Part shown: in pieces, positions 1-11,816 of the stretch
How positions within the stretch are numbered: the first letter of the stretch is position 1
Layout: the number at the start of each line of letters is the position of its first letter
Assembly: GCA_002682825.1 (NCBI GenBank)
Contig: NOKP01000007.1
Coordinates: 434,001-498,000, forward strand
DNA from: Neonectria sp. B-13
Taxonomy: Eukaryota > Ascomycota > Sordariomycetes > Hypocreales > Nectriaceae
DNA: 64,000 bases
Direction of reading: 5' to 3'
Notes under the pieces: model-generated
Told to the model about the DNA's origin: nothing
Database searches by the model: none
Seen by the model: only the letters and a program-made list of their open reading frames with translations
Program-made: the position numbers and the translations under genes

Positions 1-1303
1 GACATTCTTTCTTGCGATGCCGCCGCCGGAAGTGTTTCCCGGCGCATCAGGGAACTTGGCACCCGCGGATGCACGGGCTCCAAAGGGTCAAGTCGTGATG
101 CGTCCCTTGCCATGACGGATATTGCATGGCCTTGGGTGTGGGGAAGTAAACGACATGAGATGTCAAAAAAGCCATGGACGCCCGGCGACGGGACAAGTAG
201 TAGGCTTGTCAGTAGGTAATCAGAAGTCCAGAAGGTGGCTGTTTCAAAAAACGCTGACATGCCAAGATTTTCCGCTGGTGCCGTGCCGGCTTAGCTGCTC
301 GTTCAGCGATGAGGCGACAAGCTAGACGCATTTAGATAGCTTCCAGGCGGTGGGAACGATATTATCACCGCAACTATTACTGCGTGGTACGTACGCACGA
401 ATCCAGGGCGGGTCTATCCGAACGGACCAGGCGGCTCTGACGATGCCCCTGGCCGATATATCGCCAAGTCCAAATCTGCCAGGGGAACCTAGGACTAACC
501 GCGCCATTGGGGAGCACTACCCGGGCGGGGGTCCATACTCCTAAACACCCATGATCATCTGATACCACGTAACCCCAATCCCATTTAAAGAAGCGACACC
601 CTTCTAGGCTGTCAAGATGGGCCTTCCTTGGGAAACCATGCAGGGGACTGTGTTTAAGCCAGTACCGCTGCTTAAGCTGGCATCATACCGCTCTCACAAA
701 GGAATCGAAACCAGGTTTAGCACAGCGAATCCCTAGAAGGACGCCGGGCCTATCGTTACCTTCTCACCCACCGTTTGCATTCCGCAAACACTTCATGTTC
801 GATTGAGAGCTAGACCTATTATAGTAGTAGTAGTAGTTGAGGCTGGACAGCAACTCGGGACTATCTGGGCTTGCCCCAAGCCATAGGCAATTGATGCCGA
901 GAACCACGTAGCTTCTCCAGGAGGAAGAATACCCTGTCCGCAAGTTCCACACCAACGGCTGGTACAGGGTCTCATAGTGGATGCGGGTGGTTCGGAGGGA
1001 GGAAAGCAATCACACTTTGACGACGACAGACATTCCAAAAGCGGACGGCCCATAGTGGGACAATGCCCGTAAAGCTTTGCATCATCGGGAGGCTTGTCGA
1101 TTGCCGTGCCTAGCTTCCGCCGGAGGTCATCGATGCTAGAGGGCGAGTTGCGATCCAGCTGCAGTAAGTAGAGGCTTCGGTTGGTCCTTAAGGTTATTCT
1201 CCTTAACCCTCCTCAGGATGGCGAGGCACTGTCCCGGGAGGCAGATTAACTTGACCTCACCTAGGAATGCACTTAGCTCTTACCAGTAGAAAGACAGGGG
1301 AGA
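1..1303. other. no supported intact gene
   Basis: No intact gene is recognisable. Scattered short open frames on both strands lack family features. A short CTA/TAG trinucleotide run lies near 819-836. On the minus strand, 764-1303 lies directly downstream of the truncated F-box gene. It keeps open frames (for example about 86 codons at 793-1053) that might be decayed C-terminal coding sequence of that gene; I could not confirm this by motif. Confidence 0.5.
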
Positions 1304-1975
1304 TCATAGGGTAAATTTGCCAATATCTCCGACACACAGTCCACTGCCTTGCGACCTTTTATGCCTGTGAATCCGGGGGAAGAACAGTGCGGGATGATGT
1401 ACGCAACAGCCTTTGCAGTACATGGGCGCGTAAAGATCCTTCATCTTTTGCTTCAAAGGCCCGGTTTCACGGAGGCGAGCACAGTCGCTGCAGTGGTATT
1501 TCCGAGACAGGACATCTCGGATCATCCCTAGTTGCTCGTCGCTGGCTCCGCCGACGGCTAACCTCTTTTTCGCAGGACCGACAAACATACGGTTAAAGTC
1601 ATCGAAGTTGCGATCCACAGAGATTTGATGGAACTTATGGCAGGTTTGGCGTAGGAAGTAAAGAGAGCTTGCACGAATATGACCCATGATTTCAAGGAGC
1701 AGCTCCTCTGGAAGTCGGAGGAGTTTAGAGGTGTCTTCTTCCCCGTGAATGTCCTTGTCCTTGCCCGTTGGGTCCGAGTTAGGTCGGCTCTTAGTTCGGA
1801 CTTGAGAGGCTCCATCAACTGCGAGTTTCTCTTCTTGCTTTGAGAAGGTGACATGGTGATGAGTACTAGTATCCGTGACAATAATTGTTCTTGGAAAATG
1901 GGATAGAATGTTCGCGCTTGAGTGACGTCGAAGCGGCTTTGGCATTTCGGATAGAAGACGAAGAGAACCAGGCAT
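1304..1975 (-). pseudogene. F-box protein, truncated at C-terminus
   Basis: Single-exon frame of 223 codons. An F-box-like helix (LRLPEELLLEIMGHI, then a Cys/His-containing helix ending near NFDDFNR) sits at about residues 85-130. It is followed by a Cys-rich segment (CSDCARL, YCKGCCVHHPALFFP, LCVGDIGKFTL) of the kind found after the F-box in many fungal F-box proteins. F-box proteins recruit substrates to SCF ubiquitin ligases through Skp1. In that family the last segment normally continues with another Cys and a longer C-terminal region. Here TGA stops the frame exactly after GKFTL, where TGC or TGT would be expected, and another stop follows a few codons later. I read it as a truncated or decaying member of an expanded family; a genuinely short protein is the alternative. 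It lies just downstream of the BTB gene on the same strand. Confidence 0.6.
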
Positions 1976-2064
1976 TATATAAAAGTACCCAATCGAGTTG
2001 ATATCTAGTTACAGACAACATTCCAGCCCTCGCTCGCGCCCTGCATACCTTGTTTCTCGATTGC

Positions 2065-2912
2065 TTAGGATTGCTTCGTATCGGTCCCAAGCTTCTGAAC
2101 CCGTGCACCGCATTTCTTCAAGACATCGATAATGAAATCCTCCTTTCGGACTAGCCTTTCTAGGTCATGATACCGAGTGGTAAATTCCTCGATGTGGGCC
2201 GCTGACGCTGAAGACATGACATCTTGAAGTTCCTTGTCGCATCTCCGATCGAGAGCGTAAACGACGACATCCACAAAGGTGCGTACGAACCAGTCCGTTC
2301 GGAAAATGGACTCGATGCGGGATCTCGCCAACTCGCACAGTTTGGGCATGTCGTAGAAATGTGCGATAAAGTTGACACGAATATGGCAGAGTAGCTCTGC
2401 CTTTTTTATCATATGGAGTGCATGCGTCGGCCGGCGTGGAAGGATGGGAACGATGTCTTCGGAGGAAGACGCTGCTCATGACAGGTTAATCCAGGAGGGA
2501 GGCGCCGGAGTCTGAGTGGCGATACTTACAAGCGGGTATTAGCGTTCCTGGAACAGACCAGGGAAAGTCGAATTTGCTTTCTTGCACACCGGCTGCACCC
2601 GTGGAGAAGACGACACTGTATTTTCCGCTGTATAGAAACTCCACCATACGGTGGACGGTATCAACGTCGTAGCTGTCGGTCTTAAGGACTGCAGTTTTCG
2701 CTTCCTGCACGCCAAGTCAGCTGTCAGCGAGATACTCTTGTGTCAAAAGGTAGGATAAAGCGAACCTGGAACCCCCCAGTCAAGGCCGCTTTGATCACAG
2801 GTGACTGAGGTAACACCACCATCTTGTGGAGATGCATTAGATACCCCTGACAAGAGATGGTCATATCAGAAAACTCGCCAGACCTCAGCCGATCGATCAG
2901 GAATTCGGACAT
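2065..2912 (-). CDS. BTB/POZ domain protein
   Basis: Predicted exons (minus): 2912-2766, 2704-2530, 2471-2065; 242 aa. Both introns (61 and 58 bp) are GT-AG, and the three exons sum to a whole number of codons. The N-terminal 100 residues match the fungal BTB/POZ fold: an SGEFSDMTISC strand, then LHKMVVLPQSPVIKAAL, then the VHRMVEFLYSGKYS segment. The C-terminal half (LLCHIRVNFIAHFYDMPKLC and the following helices) resembles the helical extension usually described as moving down a BACK-like region. BTB proteins of this fungal type dimerise and may act as CUL3 adaptors; the actual role is unknown. The first ATG of the domain frame was chosen as start; no upstream frame extends the domain. The first acceptor choice of exon 3 (after CATGAGCAG) is the least certain junction. 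Confidence 0.78.
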
Positions 2913-5120
2913 GATAGAAGAGAGCCCAGTGAACGAATGATGATTCCGAAGATGGAGGATGATGGAAGCGGAGAGGGCGGCGGCGGCGAAAAGAAAGTAG
3001 ACGAAGGAAAGAAACAGGGTCAGTGAGGTTGAGGAATGCTTGAGGAGGAAGAAGGAAAATGCAGAACGAGGTTGGTGGCATTATTGTGGTGAAGAAAGGT
3101 TGGACGCCAGCTGGCGCCAGCTGGCCGACAGGTAGCCCAACAACCCAACGGCGAGACGCGTTTCCATCTCCGTAAATTTTGAATGAAATCCCCCGGTCAA
3201 GCGCTCGTAGATTGCTGTTGCACGGCGCCTTTGCTGGTAGAGTAAACCGAGAAGCGCTATCGAACTGTTAGTGCTTGAAAAGGACCTGAGAGTGGCGGGT
3301 TCCAAGTGCAGTACTTCGCAACTTTGTAATAACTGCTGGCTCTGGAGCTATATTGGACTTGAAGTTTGTTGCCTGCTCAGGGGTTGAGATGTGTGTTGGG
3401 AGAACAAGGACAACATATTGCCACCTGTATCTGGATCTCGCAAATCCATTCTCAAGTCGATATAGAATTTGAGTGCCTACCAATTGGCTCGTATTAGCTG
3501 ACGTCGCCCTTGAACAAGTCACGGAGGTGGCTTTCCGCAACAGGCGGTGCCCTTCTGCACGTACATAACATTACTTCGACATCGCGCGAGCTCATCCTCG
3601 GCTCCCTCTCGAGGCTCGACTTCGCGGTAGCTGCCATGATAGCAGAGACACCGCCTTTTCTCATTCATATTCTCTTCGGTGGCAATAGCAACCGTGCTGT
3701 CGTATTTGGGGATACAAGAAGTTGAAAAGAGGGATAAACTGTCATGGTGCAGTCACTGGCTGCCGAAGGCTAGCGTGTTTGCTTCGAGAAAATTATATGA
3801 CCTTGGATCGATTGTCTTGTAGTGATAGTGAGGAATACGCGTCTGCCATTTCGATTGGTTCTTGAACTTGAGAGAGGTAACATAGGAGAGCAGTCATATT
3901 ACAATAGTATATTGACTAGTTAGTTATTATCAATGAGGAATCAAAGTCACCCACCAAGTTCCTCAAAGTGTGTACAACTGTAATATATGCAGTAAGGTTT
4001 TCCAGCAGGGTTCGTTCAGCGTCGTTGAAGTCGTATGGCCGGAATAGACAGCAGAGTGCGCTCTGACACCATCAGGGGAGTCGGGTAAAAGGAAGGGCCA
4101 GCAAGATCCTAGGAGACCACAGACAAAGAGACATCTTCCTGAAGCTGATCATGGAATGTGACTGTGACAAAAAGGCAGGCTTGGCGACATCAGGTGCGGG
4201 TTCGTCATAAAGTTGTCTTTCTATTAACTGTAGCGATGGTTGACAGTGAATGACGAAGACTGTGGGAATTGTCTCTCTAACTTGAAATAGTATGAAGTGG
4301 CAACGTTTTTGCCAAGCGTGATTGTTGAATTTGTTCAGAATGAAGAAAATAACCCGGCAATGGGCTGCTTTAGCTTCGCCAGCAAGTGATTTGATGCTGG
4401 CTACTAGATCCGGGTAAGGTGCACTGTTCTTGGGTCTCCGATGATGATTGAACCAAGAAACAGCTCTACCGTATCGAAATCAAAAGGCATTCCCCCAAAC
4501 TGAGCTACAAAAGGCGACCAGGAAGTTCGTGACAGATACCATTGCCAACCCGGGCATCTTGAAGGTAGATAAATACGTGGAAGCTGCCTCACACCGCGTA
4601 TACTAGGCATTACAAGTTAGGTCAGGTCACAAGTGTTAAGGCTCTGAATCAGACCTTAAGGTTTTACTATTTAGGGAATAAGGACATGGTATTATGTAAG
4701 AATAGCCGATTATACATGAGTTGCCAAGGACCCAGTTCCAACAACCTCAGAAACCCAGTTGATAGCGAGATGAAGAAGTTAATGACACAGGTTATGGCGA
4801 GAACCTCAGGGAGCCAGTCACTAGCGAGGTAAAGCAATTGATGACATAGGTCGCAGCTAGGCATCTCAAAGGCGTCTTCTATATTTTCTACTTCTAAAGT
4901 AAATATTTAAGAATCAGCTGATAATTCAAGTCTTACTTCTATAAATCCCGTTATTTAATCAGCAGCTTTCTTTACGGTCGTTCTGTAAGAGGAATAAACA
5001 TTTCTCGATTATTACTACTAACGGTATCAGGAACAGACATCCGTGACTTGAAACGCTCTTCCGTCTGGGGTACAAACAACACTACAATCGCTAGCCAAAC
5101 GGATCTTCAAGACATGCTCA
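2913..5120. other. intergenic, no gene recognised
   Basis: About 2.2 kb without a supportable gene. 2913-3500 would be the promoter side of the BTB gene. The part from 4600 to 5040 is AT-rich and contains a 59-bp-period imperfect tandem duplication, listed separately. A 68-codon minus frame at 4404-4610 looks vaguely protein-like but has no recognisable motif. Confidence 0.55.
4743..4857. repeat. imperfect tandem duplication, ~56 bp x2
   Basis: Two copies (4743-4798 and 4802-4857) start with the same AACCTCAG and share CCAGT, TAGCGAG, AATGACA/GATGACA and AGGT blocks at a 59-bp spacing. Many differences are A/G or C/T transitions. It is too short and diverged to assign to an element. Confidence 0.7.
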
Positions 5121-6548
5121 TCACCCCCTTGTTGAAACCCTCTCGACAAGCCAATCAAGAATCTCCAACCTTCGCAACCCCATCGGTACTTCTAACAACA
5201 GTTCTCGCAGGCTTCGCGCAGGCATCTTCTCGCATGCGTTCACCACCGACTCAAACCGGCGGCCAATCTCGTGTTGCTCCGGACCGAGCACCACATTCAA
5301 CCGCACTCCGGCCACTGACGCAGCGAGCCACAGCACGACCAGCTTCACGCCGGCGTCACCGCAGAAGGCACCGCAACCCCATAGCCCCGTCCACACGGCG
5401 GTGTGCCCCGGTTGCGCGGAAAACCCTACCTGGGCCTTGCGAAGCTCGCGTTGGATATTTGCTGGCAGCAGGTCCGGCAGTATCTCGTCAGCTGCCTCAA
5501 CCATGTCCATCTCCAGGGCGTCCATGAAGATGAGCCGACCACCGCGCCACGCTTGTGCCCAAGAGTCGAAGTCAGTCACGGGCGATGGTGTGGGACGGAC
5601 GATCCAAGATATATCGCGTCTCTGGCCGGTGACGCTCAGCATGGCTCTCGCTCCGGAGACGGTGATGATGGTCTCGTTGGTGAGGTGCGGTGCGACGAGG
5701 ACGACGGGACAAGCCTCTGGGGCGATGCCGACGAAGATCTCCTCCTGCGTGGCAGACTGGCCGAAACCAACGACCTTGTTCGCGGATACTACAGCGGCGC
5801 CATTGGGACCTTGGACTTCTGGCATGTGAGACTCCGTATTGTAGCTGCCAAGATAATCCACATGGACCGCTCCCAAGGCGACTCCATCCAGGGACTTTTC
5901 GTCCTGTTCATGCAGCGTGTACGTAACACACCTCCCAGGATCCTCAAGAGCAGCTTCATAGTCGTTCATCAAGGCTTGAGCATCCGGGAGACTCGTAAAG
6001 TACGAAAACAGTGCCGTCAAGTACATTTGTACCGCGACTGGGTGTCTCTGCCCGGAAGCGTACCAGATGCTGAAGTCCTGGTATCCGTCATCATGCCTTT
6101 GTGTGACTGCAGAGCACACAAACTGGTGAGTTACTAGACAGGCCACTTGGCCACGGCTTAGATGGAGTGGGTGCCCTGATTCAAGGAGATCGAGCTGTCC
6201 CGTGGGGAAGTAGAGCGGAAGGTCGAGGGCGATGTCGCGCAGGTTGGGCCACGTCGAGCCGAAGAATTCTTCAACTGCAAAGTCATCACCGGAAAATAAC
6301 TTCTTTAAAGATCCATAGTCGCCACCGTAACGGCCTTCGGCGTTGGCAGCGATGGTCTGCAATCTGTCGATGAGCTGTGGTGCTGTGAAGATGGGCTCCT
6401 GGAGGAGGTGGCGCAACAAGGGCCAGAAGGGGATACGGCCTGCTTCATCCTCATCGACGATGATGTTTTCAGGGAGGTCGCTGAAGCGGTCGAGGACACG
6501 ACAGGCAGGCGAACTGGGGAGGATGAAGGTCGGTGGTTGCGCTTCCAT
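5121..6548 (-). CDS. poly(ADP-ribose) glycohydrolase (PARG)
   Basis: Uninterrupted 475-codon frame. PARG hydrolyses the ribose-ribose bonds of poly(ADP-ribose), reversing PARP signalling in the nucleus and cytoplasm. Family landmarks appear in order: the helical region with NLRDIALDLPLYF and LSRGQVACLVTHQFVC (about residues 102-145), DFSIWYASGQRHP (158-170), the catalytic loop VVGFGQSATQEE (259-270) with the paired glutamates E269/E270, the strand segment TIITVSGARAML, and the C-terminal GLWGCGAFCGDAGVKLVVLWLAA (388-410), which matches the GNWGCGAFGGD block of PARGs. The loop reads GFG where animal PARGs have GGG, but the QEE is intact, so activity is plausible. The first ATG in frame was used as start. 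Length is close to the PARG catalytic core without the long animal regulatory N-terminus. A PARP gene is not in this window. Confidence 0.88.
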   Translation of the reverse strand: MEAQPPTFILPSSPACRVLDRFSDLPENIIVDEDEAGRIPFWPLLRHLLQEPIFTAPQLIDRLQTIAANAEGRYGGDYGSLKKLFSGDDFAVEEFFGSTWPNLRDIALDLPLYFPTGQLDLLESGHPLHLSRGQVACLVTHQFVCSAVTQRHDDGYQDFSIWYASGQRHPVAVQMYLTALFSYFTSLPDAQALMNDYEAALEDPGRCVTYTLHEQDEKSLDGVALGAVHVDYLGSYNTESHMPEVQGPNGAAVVSANKVVGFGQSATQEEIFVGIAPEACPVVLVAPHLTNETIITVSGARAMLSVTGQRRDISWIVRPTPSPVTDFDSWAQAWRGGRLIFMDALEMDMVEAADEILPDLLPANIQRELRKAQVGFSAQPGHTAVWTGLWGCGAFCGDAGVKLVVLWLAASVAGVRLNVVLGPEQHEIGRRFESVVNACEKMPARSLRELLLEVPMGLRRLEILDWLVERVSTRG

Positions 6549-9500
6549 GATGTCGGTGCTCGCTCAGGCGGTGAAGTTGAGGCGGCCACTGTCCAGCACT
6601 GGATAGCCTGGTCAATTTAGTTGCCGATTTCAGCTTCCATCTGCACCCAGTCTCATCGTGGTTTCGGTGTAAATACCTTAAACTTGCTGCCATTTGGCCC
6701 CGATCTGATGAGTTAACTAGTGGCATTTGCTCAGCCCTGCCCGAAGGAAAAACTGCCTAAAATCGGCGAGGAGTCACTTGTAGTATCAACCCATGACAGC
6801 GCCAGCCACCTTCAGCTCAAGCCGCAAATTACGAACCCGGGTTGAACCCAACGTTGCTCGAATGATGACTGCCAGACAATGATGCTATATACATCTAGTA
6901 ACGAGACCACGACGAACAGTGATAAACCTTCTGGACTTTTGACGAGCTCGACTGTTGTACTGAAATAGATTAAGTCTATTAGGGAAGAAACAAGCTTTTG
7001 ATAAATATTCCAAGGATGCCGCATAACCTTTTCTTGAGGCAGCCCCGTGGCCGGACTTGACACAAACTTCTCTCGGCTCTGATGATCAACAACATCCGCC
7101 TTGGAAAGTGTACATGTCCATATCTTCTGCAAGGTCTACAGGGTAGCTATACCTCACGATTATCGGCGAGGCAAAGTCGACAGTGGTTTGCGGCGGGCCA
7201 GGTCGAACGAATCATCGTCCTATCTTACTCGGTACTGGATATATGATTAACACTAGGATCGGGGTGGCGGCAAAGGATTTCTGGTACCGAGTGAACATCA
7301 TTCAGTGGTATTGCGAGCACGAAGCTTCTAGAGTTTTTTAGTCTTTCATAATACATGCCCGTTATACCAGATGGGGTCGGTGATTAGGAATAGCTTTAGA
7401 CGTAGAAGAGTGCTGCCTCTTTAATACTTCTACTTTCACGTCATTCCATCCCAGCAGTGTGAAATCTAGTCTCTATGAAGTACAGGAAGCCCAAGCGCTA
7501 CTTTGTGGTACAAGTAGCGTTTTTATATACCCATAGAAGCCAATGGTCTGATGTTGTTCCCATATCACAAAGGTCAAAAAGGATAGGCTTGACTCCTGTC
7601 GCCATAGTGGAGTGTAGGTTTCACATTAATGAAGAATCGGTAAAATGGATCTGCCATCATCGTTGCGCAATTGTTTCAATCTCCATCTTTTCCCCACGTT
7701 GACAAGGATTCATCGGTCAAGGAAAGGCCGAGCAGCAGGCCTGTTGCGTAGCATTGCCTCGTCCCACCAACCGTTGATGACAATGCTGACATCCTGACTG
7801 TTCCGACAATGTATGACTTGGTCGTCACTGCGATCTCAGGACTTGACTCGGAGTCCCCTTCAAACGTTGGTTAGGACTTGGAATGTCAGTCAGCTAATGT
7901 TCAGATCTCTATGTTCAGCTTTTATAAGCAAGGATGCAAGTTAATGTTAGCTGGGGAGAGTTTAGTGCTGTGGGCTGTAAGTGGGGAATTCGTAACGGTG
8001 ATGAAAACAATGAATACTATCAGCTGGTCAGTGGGGAATCGTTTTTGTTGGATTGTTATGAGATGTTCTTCGGAAAGCAGCGTCGTCGACATCATCATGC
8101 GCTGGGCCCGATACTTGAGGAGTCACTGACGTTGCTATTGGCCATTGGTGCCAACAAACATGGTAACGTGCATTCACTGTTTCGATCACGTCCATCGAAT
8201 CGGATCGTCGGAAGTATTTTCCTCTAGTTGTTGTGAAGAAATGCCCTCAGCCTCAGACGGTTTGTTTTCCTTGGCCCCAACAACGGAAAAGAGAGATTCG
8301 GCATAGCAAGCGGGTAGCTTCCCAGCCTAAATACTGTACGAAGAGATCTAAAGCTACCAAGGGCACTGGAGCATAGCGTCAAGTGTCGATATTTTGCTCC
8401 GGTTTTGTATGCCCACGAGCGAAGCTTTTCGCGTTGAAATAGTCTGATATTGAAAAGGGAGGTTATCCGCGTCAACGACGGGGCTTAGGACAAACAGAAG
8501 GCAAGAAAGGCAGTGAGAAACACGACCGATACAGCTCTAGATAATGGAACGGCGACATCGGTGTACTCTACAGCGCTCGCAAACGTCGGGGTGTCCTGGC
8601 ATTCGACTCTCTCAACTCCTTCGTGGACTCCCTCCCAGTTTCGAAGTGAGGATGGTCTCCTCTTCCTTGCCAGACCCAACCCCCAATCTCTATTAGGTTT
8701 AGACAGTCACATAAACCACGTTGAAAATTCGGAGGCTTCTCGTCCTCCGCTATCAAGCACCATCGCCGTTCAATGATGGTCTAAGTGATGGCCATGAATA
8801 TGTTCCTTCGCGCCACTGTGCTCGCTAGGGTCACTCTTATCAGTAGTTCATCAGACATGGAGGCTACGATGCCTAGGTAGGATGTAGGACGAATGATAAG
8901 AGATATCATTCAAGGGGTTCACACGCCCGTTGTTTCCATGATTCGGCCGGCGCCGTTGGAAGGATCGCCCATCTGCATGCATTGTCATTTACCACAAGGA
9001 CCGTCCAGCGTACCTAGTAGACATTGGCCTCAACGGAATCGAATCATAACAAACCAATGCAGGCGAATGAATGTCTTGCGGTAGGGGTTCGCCAGCATAA
9101 ACACAACATAACACAGCGCATTCAGGACAGGGAAATTAAACCATTGCTAAGCCCCCAAGTCTACCCGTTGATGTCACACTCAAGACGACTCTGTCTCGCG
9201 TCTTCTTTTCCATGTCTCTACTCCCATAAATTGCCCCCCCTTCGATGCTTATCTCTATCCATGTCAACATCTCCTCCACTCATCCGCGGGTGTCGGACTC
9301 CAGAAGGTCCGTTCCCCCTTGCTCACGACATCAAATCCCCGCGCGGCCCTAACCCGTAGCTGGACCTATCCTGTCCTGTCCTATCCGTTGGGGCGAACCT
9401 ACATTATGGGGCCACGAATTAGACAAGATCCGCACTATTCGTAACCTACATTCCGTCCCTTGCATTCGCGTGCCGTCCGTCGGATCCCGGCTTTGTCCCT

Positions 9501-10373
9501 TTTAGCGCTCCCCGACTGCACGAGCCCGCTAGTTCCCTCGTAGCGTTCTCTGCTCAGGCACCGCCCAGGCACCGTCAGGCGCAGGGAGATGAGGCCCATC
9601 ATAATGCGTGGTAGACATGGTAGACGTCTTCTGCCTCCAAACGAGATGAGACGCCCGCCGGCTCGTGTTCGGTGGACAAGTCGCCGACTCAAGCGTGCTT
9701 GACCCACGGCTTGGCACCCGAGCTGACCCCTTTGATACACAGTTCTGAAAATCACTCACGTTGACCAGAGTAGGAGTATGTTTGTGTATGTATGCAGGTG
9801 TCAAAACATTCCCATGCATCTATCATTGAAATTCTGTTCCAAAAGGTATCGTCGCGAGCCACATCTTTCTAAATGCTAGCATGTAGTCCAAAAAAATTCC
9901 AACCATTCAATCGTCTTTCCAAATGCGATGCCATCACCCATGCGATGCATTTCCCCGTGAACTCAATCATTGTCCTCCCATAAACACCCCTGTAAAATTC
10001 AAACCGAACAGAGCGCTCCAAGTATCGTGCCACATGCTTATGCCCTCACGCCGGGCGGCGCTGTGAGATAAGGCAGGGTCGCGACAGTATCTGTTGGTGC
10101 GACGAGCGGAGTGCAATCCCAATTACAACACCGAAATCCTCAAAGGTGTGTTGCTTTGCCAAGCTCAATCTCTCTTCTTTCTTCTTTTTGGACCGGTGTT
10201 TCTTTTTCATTTCTTCCGTTCCAGTGACTGGGCTAAAAAAGGAGCTGCGCTTGGCATGCGTAAGGATCGTCTCGAAATATGTGAATTAGATGGGCTGCTC
10301 TCCGCACGCAGGTACAAAGTCTCTACATGCTTCGTGACCCAGATGAAGATATAGTACAATCAGAAGCGAAGAC
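6549..10373. other. gene-free stretch
   Basis: 3.8 kb between the divergent 5' end of PARG and the 3' end of the GH16 gene. Only short frames without motifs were seen (for example 7934-8227 plus and 6812-7132 minus). No RNA gene or mobile element was recognised. Confidence 0.5.
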
Positions 10374-11816
10374 TTAGATGAGGAGCTGAGCAACAAGGAG
10401 GCCAGCGCAGGCCATGACAATGTTGCCAGCCATGCGGGAAGCAGAGTTGGCGGGGACAGTGCTGATAGTCTCAGAGGCGCTGGCGGCTGTCTCAGAGGCG
10501 GTCTCGGAGGCACCGGAGGAACCGGAGCCGGCAGTGGCATTGGTGGAGGCAACGGTGCTGAAGGTGGTGCGGGCTTCGGTGGTCTTGGACTCGGTCTCGG
10601 TCTCCGTGGTCTTCTCATCGGCAGACTCCTTGGTCTTGGTCTCCTTCTCGGTCTCGGACTCAGTCTCGGACTCCTTGGTCTTGGACTCCTTCTCCTCCTC
10701 AGTCGTAGTGGCCTCCTCAGTCGTGGTAGCCTCCTCAGTCGTGGTGGCCTCAGCAGTCTTGGTGGTCTTGGTTTGCTCCTGAGTCTTGGTGGCCTTCTTG
10801 CTGGTGGTGGTCTCCTCATCGTCAGAGCTATCGCCCGTCTTGATCTTGATGCTCTCCCAGGTGCCCGAGTTGTCACCGTAGACGTACTCCTTCACATTGG
10901 AGCTCTGTCCAGGGGCATCCTTGCCAGCATAGTCGACAATGGTGATGCTCTGGTAGTAGGCGTTGAAAGGAGCGTCGTCGAAGTCAGCTGTCCAAGCTTG
11001 TTAGCAATAAATCATATACCGTGGAAAACATGCTACTTACTGTAACCTCCAGCCCACTCGACGGTGCCTTTGGCAGTGTCCTTACCACCAGCAACCCACG
11101 TTCCAAGCTTAACTTGCATGGGGGTCTGGGGGAAAGCCTCGCCGCCGTTGGCGTCGGCAGCGAGCAGGGTGCGAACAACGGCATCGTCGACGAGCCAGTT
11201 AACGGCAGTAGAGGTCCACTCAATGGAGTACTTGTGGTAAGAGGTTAGGGGGGCGTCGACACCGTGGTAAGCACCACGATCGTAGGTGGTGGTGTCGCCT
11301 TTGCTGAAGTAGTTGGTCTGGACCTGAGCGTTGTCACCGCCAACCCACTCCCAATCGATCTCATCAAGATCGTCTGACTGGAGGACGGCGCTGGTGACGA
11401 TACCCTGGCCCTCGGCGGCCTGGACGACGACATCGACACGACCGAAGAAGAGGTAGTTGTCGGTTCGGATGGTAGGAGCGTTGCTCAGCTTCTGGATCTC
11501 GAACAGGGCGCCCTTGCTGTCATAGCTCAGGCTGGTACCGTCCAGCTGGTGGAAAGCATCACAAGCACCCTTGGTGAAGTCACACACGACCTTCTTAGTA
11601 CCGAAGGCAGGGTCGGCAGGACAAGCTGAACGAGAGTCAGTAATTTGAAACCACCAATAGCTGTACCACCGATCACACGATGAAGGGTGGTGCATGCAGC
11701 TGACAATGCGGGAACGTACTCTTCTTGAGAGGGTTGCACTCAGTGAAGGTCTGGGCCGAAACCAGGGTTGACGCGGCCAGAGCCAGCGCGGCGGCAGAAA
11801 TAGCCTTGGGGAACAT
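10374..11816 (-). CDS. GPI-anchored GH16 chitin-glucan transglycosylase (Crh family)
   Basis: Predicted exons (minus): 11816-11720, 11625-11041, 10987-10374; 431 aa, both introns GT-AG. Residues 1-21 form a signal peptide ending at VSA. The GH16 domain spans roughly 34-260 and carries the catalytic ExDxE box DEIDWEWVG with nucleophile E121 and acid/base E125, plus QTNYFSKGDTTTYDRG typical of Crh1/Crf1. These enzymes join chitin to beta-1,6/beta-1,3-glucan in the cell wall. The C-terminal third is a Ser/Thr/Glu/Lys-rich stalk with near-perfect repeats of EEATTT and short KES/TES blocks. It ends in a small-residue cleavage region and a hydrophobic tail (MACAGLLVAQLLI), as expected for a GPI signal. 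No chitin-binding CBM18 is present. The leader just upstream is a CT-rich tract (about 11870-11900). A CRH1/UTR2 orthologue by family; the exact paralogue is not resolved. Confidence 0.92.

Noticed and set aside
4404..4610. 68-codon minus-strand frame with protein-like composition
   Set aside because: No motif and no continuation through plausible introns.
10286..10876. 196-codon minus-strand Pro/Arg-rich frame over the GH16 tail
   Set aside because: An out-of-frame reading of the repetitive Ser/Thr/Glu stalk of the Crh protein.
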